Assembly: GCA_028824415.1 (NCBI GenBank)
Contig: JAPPDX010000129.1
Span: 21,856-85,855, forward strand
DNA from: a bacterium
Lineage (GTDB): Bacteria > Actinomycetota > Acidimicrobiia > Acidimicrobiales > CATQHL01
Direction: 5' to 3'
Length of the DNA: 64,000 bases
In this document: piece after piece, positions 59,781 to 64,000 of the stretch
How positions within the stretch are numbered: the stretch's first letter is position 1
How the letters are laid out: every line of letters starts with the position of its first letter
Position numbers and translations under genes: made by a program
Notes under the pieces: model-generated
The model's input: only the letters and a program-made list of their open reading frames with translations
Told to the model about the DNA's origin: nothing
Databases searched by the model: none

Positions 59781-62384
59781 TCAACGTACAGGTACGCGGG
59801 CTCGCTCTCGGACCTGTTCACTGAGCCGGGAACGTATCTCGTGGTGGATATCAGCCCGGATTGCAGGCCCCACTTCAAGCGATGCCGCGAGGCCGTAGCG
59901 GACCTGAGTCGACAGCGTCCCACCATCGCTACGACAGTCCACGTTGATGGTGAGTGCCGACCCGTCCGCGTAGGCGGTCGCCTCGGTGCCTTCGAAGACT
60001 TGGTGCTGAACGGTGCCCTTTCGGACAGCGTGGTGATCAGCCTCGTTAGGAGCGACCCCGACATCTTCGTTCGACGATGTGAACCACAACCGGGCCATGC
60101 GGTACTTCTGTGTTTGCACATTCACTGGTGATAGCCAGCCCAGTGTGATCGTGAGGCGGCGCCACTCGGTTGAAGCTGATAGCGCCGCGGGCAACGGGAA
60201 GCGGTAGGTGTTGCGCTGGTCTCTTGCGATGGTATTGGCGCCGAGGAGTACCACGCGGGTGCTCTCGGCCGATGCAGCCCGTTCGCTGCGAACGGCGCCG
60301 TAGCCGAGGATTCGGGTGAGTTCACGGCGCGTCTGTCGTCCGGACAGCCCGAGTAGGTCCCGTAGCACGAGCAGGTCGTCGTGCCACCCTGCGGCGTGTA
60401 CTAAGAGGGTCTTCGCAAGTACCGGATGGTACTGGGGGTCAGGGAATCGGAATTGGTCGTCTTCGTGCTGCAATTCTTCAAGGATGTCGAAGACTTGGCT
60501 GAGGAGACGAGTGGCGAGAGCGGTTGAATTGCTTGTGCCACATGTGTAGCTGACAGCGTTGGTTTCTCCAGCCAGTCCAGGAGTAGCTACGCGTAGACCC
60601 GGTCCAACTGCGGGACTCTCGACAACCTGGAGCTGAGCCACTCCGGATTGGCCAGGTGGAGGCGTGTGGAATACCTGCCGACCGCCTGGCAGCAAGATCT
60701 CTGGCTTTACGGAGCGCCGGAAGCCGAATCCAACGGGCGAATAGGCTGCTGGCAGCCCGTTCGGAACGAGGTCTAGGACCGTGTCGGGAAGCTCGAGGGA
60801 TAGCCCGTCGGTGTGGACTGCGCCAACTGTCACGACGTTTATTGCTTCGGCTGGCGCAAGGAGGCGGCGGTGCCGCGCCCGTTCGTGCAGCGACTTGAGA
60901 GCCGCGGACTCACGTTCATCGTTGTCTGCCAACGTGGTGGTGTCGATCGTAGGTCGGCTGTCGACGTTGCCTCCGCTAACAACTATTGCAATGTTGTATT
61001 TTTGTGCGAGCCAGTCGAGCAGTCGCGCCAGCGGGCTTAGTCGGCGAATGAACACTCTGGCTGGATCGCCGAGCGCGAGGCATACGACGCGAACACTTGG
61101 AGCGACGGGTCCCGCCGCTCCGTCGCCCTCGAAGACTCTGCGGAAGGCTCGATGAATGAGGTCGACCAACAGCTGATCTCGCGGGACTGCCTCGGCCCTC
61201 GCGTACACAGGGTGTGGTTCGAGAATAGGTCGGATGTAGATCGGCTGGGGAATTGCCTGTCCAGGCGTCGACAGGTCGCCGTGCGCGATCAACGAAGCCA
61301 TGCCTGAGCCGTGAGTCCGCTGTGCGAGCCCGTACCTTGACGTGTGATCGTCCGGATCGTCGACGGTCAACCGACCGGTGAGTACAGCATGATTTGCCAT
61401 GGGAACCCCGTCGAGAAGTGCGATGCGGGGTAGGCCATCGGCGGGAGTCTGGTCGAACTCGAGGGGAACATCGGGAACCGGCTCGGCTGCCGGGAAGGTC
61501 ATCGGCTGGCTGGGGCTGACGAGCATGACCCGCTCAGTCGTCAGCAGTTCGATGGCAGACGGACCGTCATCGAGGACCTGTTGGACGCACGCGATCGGGA
61601 TGTCCGCGAGAATGCCGTGGTAGGCGATCTGAGACACATGAGCCGATGTCACGACACTCCCGCCCATTCTTTGGACGATTGATCTCACCTCGTCTTGCGC
61701 TGCCCGTCTGGTGGCTCCGTCCCGCCGGTGCCAAAGCTCAATCTCGACGCGGCTCACTCCCTGAGCACCGGCGACCTGTACGTCTTCGGCCCACTGGTCG
61801 AGAAGCCCTGTCTCTCGCACTCGATCCTCTGGGCCCCAACGGCGAATCGACCGCAACAGCCCGAAGACCTGCTTGAGTGGCCCGAGTCCCCAGGCGAACT
61901 TGACGGACTCGTCCCGCTGCCAGAGTTCGAAGAGCCGCACGAGTTCGCCTACGGCTTGGGCGTTGGTCATCACCATGTACAGCGACTGCGGCACATCGTC
62001 ATCGGACGGCTCTCCTTCTGTCTCGTAGAAGAAGTCGTCGTCAGCTTCCACCTGGTCCTCTTGGAGGTCAGAGAGGAATTCCAAGCCGTCCATGCGTGCT
62101 ACGGCGCGAAGGAAGCCGTCGACCGTTCCAGCGAGGTCGAACACTGCCACGAGTTGAGGATCGGGCATGGTCGTTGACTCGACGAGTTGCACTCGTTCTT
62201 GTTCGAGCGCGTCGCGGAGCGTTTCGAACTGCGGCGCGAGGCGAGCGCCCTGCCGCGTCGCGCTTGGACGCTGCACCGGCCTGAAGGGCGGCCGAGTGTC
62301 GCGTGGAGGGATTGGTTCTGCGTGCGCCGGCGGGAAGGCCAGCAGCGATCGTGGCTCGCTCAGGGGTGTGCCTGCATCCGCCAC
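59781..62384 (-). CDS. ietS: Subtilisin-like serine protease of an ietAS-type system
   Basis: 867 residues. A non-catalytic N-terminal region of about 310 residues precedes an S8 domain with the full triad: D325 in 'RIALLDGVPMANH', H358 in 'AQRTHGSGMASL', S618 in 'CGTSNSTA', plus the oxyanion Asn N473 in 'VVSGGN'. About 230 C-terminal residues follow. There is no signal peptide, so it acts in the cytoplasm. The GTG start overlaps the end of the ATPase gene by 25 bp. An AAA ATPase directly upstream plus a cytoplasmic subtilase is the composition of IetAS, described as a plasmid toxin-antitoxin and later as an anti-phage module. IetS is the protease toxin. Confidence 0.82.
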   Translation of the reverse strand: MADAGTPLSEPRSLLAFPPAHAEPIPPRDTRPPFRPVQRPSATRQGARLAPQFETLRDALEQERVQLVESTTMPDPQLVAVFDLAGTVDGFLRAVARMDGLEFLSDLQEDQVEADDDFFYETEGEPSDDDVPQSLYMVMTNAQAVGELVRLFELWQRDESVKFAWGLGPLKQVFGLLRSIRRWGPEDRVRETGLLDQWAEDVQVAGAQGVSRVEIELWHRRDGATRRAAQDEVRSIVQRMGGSVVTSAHVSQIAYHGILADIPIACVQQVLDDGPSAIELLTTERVMLVSPSQPMTFPAAEPVPDVPLEFDQTPADGLPRIALLDGVPMANHAVLTGRLTVDDPDDHTSRYGLAQRTHGSGMASLIAHGDLSTPGQAIPQPIYIRPILEPHPVYARAEAVPRDQLLVDLIHRAFRRVFEGDGAAGPVAPSVRVVCLALGDPARVFIRRLSPLARLLDWLAQKYNIAIVVSGGNVDSRPTIDTTTLADNDERESAALKSLHERARHRRLLAPAEAINVVTVGAVHTDGLSLELPDTVLDLVPNGLPAAYSPVGFGFRRSVKPEILLPGGRQVFHTPPPGQSGVAQLQVVESPAVGPGLRVATPGLAGETNAVSYTCGTSNSTALATRLLSQVFDILEELQHEDDQFRFPDPQYHPVLAKTLLVHAAGWHDDLLVLRDLLGLSGRQTRRELTRILGYGAVRSERAASAESTRVVLLGANTIARDQRNTYRFPLPAALSASTEWRRLTITLGWLSPVNVQTQKYRMARLWFTSSNEDVGVAPNEADHHAVRKGTVQHQVFEGTEATAYADGSALTINVDCRSDGGTLSTQVRYGLAASLEVGPAIRADIHHEIRSRLSEQVRERARVPVR

Positions 62385-63322
62385 TGTTCAATCCTTGAGA
62401 GTGCAATTTCCCTTGTGTCGCCGCCCGGCAGTTCCAGGACAAACCGGCGCCGGATGTCGACTGCGACCTGCTCAAGTTCGGCAAAGCTCGCCCCGAGGAG
62501 CTTGTCGGCGAGCGTGCGCGAGGCAAGACCAAGGTCACCGCCCAGGCGGATCTTCAGTCCCTCCAAGAATTCTGTGGCTTCGACTCGGGTTGGGGCCTCG
62601 AGTTCGAGCCGCAGTTGGAACCTCCGCCACGCCGCTCGGTCGAGGAGTTCGGAGTGGTTCGTCGAACAAACCACTACGACATGTGCCGGTAGCCGGTCGA
62701 TCTGCAGGAGCAACGTGGAGACGACCCGCTTGATTTCGCCCGTCTCATGGACATCGGAGCGCTCCTTGGCGATGGAGTCGAATTCGTCCAGGAAGAGGAC
62801 GCAGCGTCTGGTCCGCGCAAAGTCGAAGACTGCATCGAGTCGCGATGCAGTCTCGCCGAGAAAACTGGCCACGACTCCTTCGTAACGCACCACATAGAAC
62901 GGCAGCATCGTTTCGCACGCGATCGCCTCGGCAAGGGTCGTCTTGCCATTGCCCGGCGGCCCATCCAGCAGGATCCGGCTCCGAGGTTCGAGCCCATGAC
63001 TTCGCAGAAGATCGACCCGTTTGTGCTCCTCGACTAGTTCTTCGACAGCCCTCCGAATGGCCGGCTTGAGCTGAAGGGATTCGAGGCGGCGCCTCGGGAC
63101 GAGGTCGAGAAGGAACTCACTTACGCGAGATGACGCGTCATCACGCGCAAGAAGGTCAGATGACCCAACGGTAGTGATGATCTGCGAGAGCCGATCGGCG
63201 ACCAAGTGGTGTTGGTTCGAGCGCTCCTCGGCGATGATCGCCTCGACGAGCGTCCGGAAGCGCTGCTTGTCGCCGCGGCGCTCGGCCTCAACCAGATCGA
63301 TCAGCAAGTCCGCGCGCGCCAC
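62360..63322 (-). CDS. ietA: AAA-family ATPase of an ietAS-type system
   Basis: 320 residues. An N-terminal helical region of about 110 residues is followed by an AAA module: Walker A 'GPPGNGKTTLAEA' (K127), Walker B 'CVLFLDEFDSIAKERSD' (D179-E180), sensor-1 'VVVCSTNHSELLDRA' and the arginine-finger region 'AAWRRFQLRLEL'. FtsH/spastin-like ATPases of this size pair with subtilases in ietAS modules. GTG 63320-63322 is preceded by GGAAGGAGGT, a strong ribosome site. It is the first gene of the two-gene operon and would restrain or activate the protease (inference). Confidence 0.83.
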   Translation of the reverse strand: MARADLLIDLVEAERRGDKQRFRTLVEAIIAEERSNQHHLVADRLSQIITTVGSSDLLARDDASSRVSEFLLDLVPRRRLESLQLKPAIRRAVEELVEEHKRVDLLRSHGLEPRSRILLDGPPGNGKTTLAEAIACETMLPFYVVRYEGVVASFLGETASRLDAVFDFARTRRCVLFLDEFDSIAKERSDVHETGEIKRVVSTLLLQIDRLPAHVVVVCSTNHSELLDRAAWRRFQLRLELEAPTRVEATEFLEGLKIRLGGDLGLASRTLADKLLGASFAELEQVAVDIRRRFVLELPGGDTREIALSRIEQWRMQAHP

Positions 63323-63835
63323 GATGCACCACCTCCTTCCGCGTTCACCTTACGTGACCAGCCTGTGGTCGACGATGACCTGTCAATCGCGCCAAAGATA
63401 CGAGTTGCCTGTGACAACGGTCCGAGGCGCGCGGTAGGCGGGGTCTGAGTTGTCCCTGCGACGCCGAGGGTAGTGCCCTGTTGTCAGCACAACCTATCCA
63501 TTGCTGGCACTCGTCGCGCGCCAGACGGAGTTGCGTCGGCGGGCCATCGCTGCGCCTGTCGAACGCGCGGCGGGTGCAGATGTGCTCGCGGATCTGCTCG
63601 AGGTTGTCGATCCGGTCGTCCGGACCGTCTAGATCGCTGACAGGCTCAGCCGACGTGGATGTGTGCTCTCCGACAAGACTGAATTCCCACGTTTCTTCCC
63701 ACACGCCGTGTGGGGCTAGCTGAAGTCGATGGGCACTTGCGACTCATGCCTCCTCGAGCGCGACCACGCTGCCTGGGACTACAGGGCGGTCACGGCAATG
63801 CAATGGCAAAGAGGGGACAGTTCTATTCCCCCGAG
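63323..63835. other. Upstream flank of the ietAS-like operon, no gene seen
   Basis: About 510 bases between the ATPase start and ssrA. It should hold the operon promoter and possibly recombinase-binding sequence: TTCCCACG / TTCCCACAC motifs near 63680-63705 echo those at the other island end. I recognise no protein or RNA gene; short open frames here lack conserved motifs. Confidence 0.5.
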
Positions 63836-63853
63836 TGGAGCTGGGGGGAATCG
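63834..63853. repeat. att-like direct repeat, ssrA-proximal copy
   Basis: Twenty bases shared with 59498-59517. This copy is part of the intact tmRNA 3' end: it encodes the 3' acceptor strand and the 3' side of the T-arm. Confidence 0.85.
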
Positions 63854-64000
63854 AACCCCCGTCCGCCGAGCGGTCGCCGGCTCCGATACGACCATTCCCG
63901 ATTACCGCGTTGCGGGTGGCGCGCCGCCGGGTCGGCTGCCCGTTAGGGCTCCGCCGGATCTTTCTCCGGTGTCAGCGGTCTTTCTCGCCGTCAGCGGTCT
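63836..64000 (-). ncRNA. ssrA: tmRNA (ssrA), 3' part
   Basis: On the minus strand the sequence ends '...GGGGGTTCGATTCCCCC' then 'CAGCTCCA'. That is a T-arm with TTCGATT loop and five G-C pairs, a seven-base acceptor strand CAGCTCC and discriminator A, the near-universal tmRNA 3' end. CCA is not encoded. Only the last 165 nt are in the window; the tag-coding region and 5' tRNA-like half lie beyond the right edge. tmRNA rescues stalled ribosomes and is a common integration target for islands. Confidence 0.9.

Larger units (their letters stand above)
59498..63853. mobile_element. Small genomic island integrated at ssrA
   Basis: About 4.3 kb bounded by the two 20-nt ssrA-derived direct repeats. 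The island lies downstream of the ssrA 3' end, as expected when integration restores the gene end. Its only recognisable genes are the AAA ATPase and subtilisin-like protease pair. The coding sequence looks less GC-biased than the rest of the window, consistent with acquisition. No integrase is seen, so it is a decayed or non-autonomous island. Confidence 0.72.

Noticed and set aside
63345..63704. Possible small gene or integrase fragment in the island flank
   Set aside because: The open frames have no recombinase motifs (no R-H-R-Y pattern), no start context and no recognisable homology.

Overview
The window is GC-rich and gene-dense. GTG and TTG starts are frequent, ATGA/GTGA stop-start overlaps are common, and several exported lipoproteins have Pro/Glu/Ala- or Thr-rich linkers. 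Together with RskA-type anti-sigma, fasciclin and Trp/Cys-rich RCC1-repeat proteins, this suggests an Actinomycetota genome, probably a marine or host-associated Acidimicrobiia-like lineage. That placement is inference: no rRNA or other taxonomic marker is present. The gene content is dominated by uptake and catabolism of small organic compounds and methylated osmolytes.

Layout. 1-11048: the end of a fumarylacetoacetate-hydrolase-family gene, then one long minus-strand run of amidase, GAF histidine kinase, NarL-type regulator, a xanthine-dehydrogenase-type molybdenum hydroxylase (FAD subunit, 2Fe-2S subunit, two different large subunits), a Rieske ferredoxin and a TauE/SafE exporter. 11192-12697: choline-sulfatase. 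12698-13570: a frameshifted NYN-like remnant and a small membrane/coiled-coil protein. 13571-23336: a minus-strand run with a urea/amide/branched-chain-type ABC transporter (binding lipoprotein, LivH, a fused LivM-LivG, LivF), two acyl-CoA ligases and an acyl-CoA dehydrogenase; a carboxyltransferase diverges from it. 25215-31037: two paralogous secreted RCC1-repeat proteins, one ending in an M6-like metalloprotease. A duplicated 3' end of the carboxyltransferase gene lies between them.

31234-37940: PPK2, then a four-gene minus operon (bicupin, ABM monooxygenase, thioredoxin-domain fusion, UGSC selenoprotein read through an in-frame TGA with a good bacterial SECIS hairpin), then an M1 aminopeptidase lipoprotein and a DUF2784 membrane protein. 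38156-41649: a Tm-1-like / PEP-hydrolase-like pair and a beta-lactamase-fold hydrolase. 41754-46190: a glycine betaine ABC importer. 46199-48418: SRPBCC protein and a K+/H+ antiporter with its regulatory subunit. 48508-50994: an ECF sigma / RskA / fasciclin module like mycobacterial SigK-RskA-MPT70/83. 51172-57518: EamA transporter, threonine-synthase-like enzyme, dimethylglycine-dehydrogenase-like enzyme and MttB-family methyltransferase. With choline-sulfatase and the betaine importer these outline a choline sulfate / betaine / dimethylglycine theme. 57552-58147: a Doc/RHH toxin-antitoxin pair.

59498-63853: a small genomic island next to the 3' end of ssrA (tmRNA, minus strand, running off the window). 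A 20-nt copy of the ssrA 3' end lies at the far edge, as expected for integration into ssrA. Its cargo is an AAA ATPase plus subtilisin-like protease pair that matches the ietAS toxin-antitoxin / anti-phage module. No integrase is visible.

The most notable signals are the unannotatable-by-default selenoprotein operon, the ssrA island with the ietAS-like pair, the tandemly duplicated RCC1 locus carrying a carboxyltransferase gene fragment, and the LivM-LivG fusion whose linker contains a dispersed palindromic repeat.
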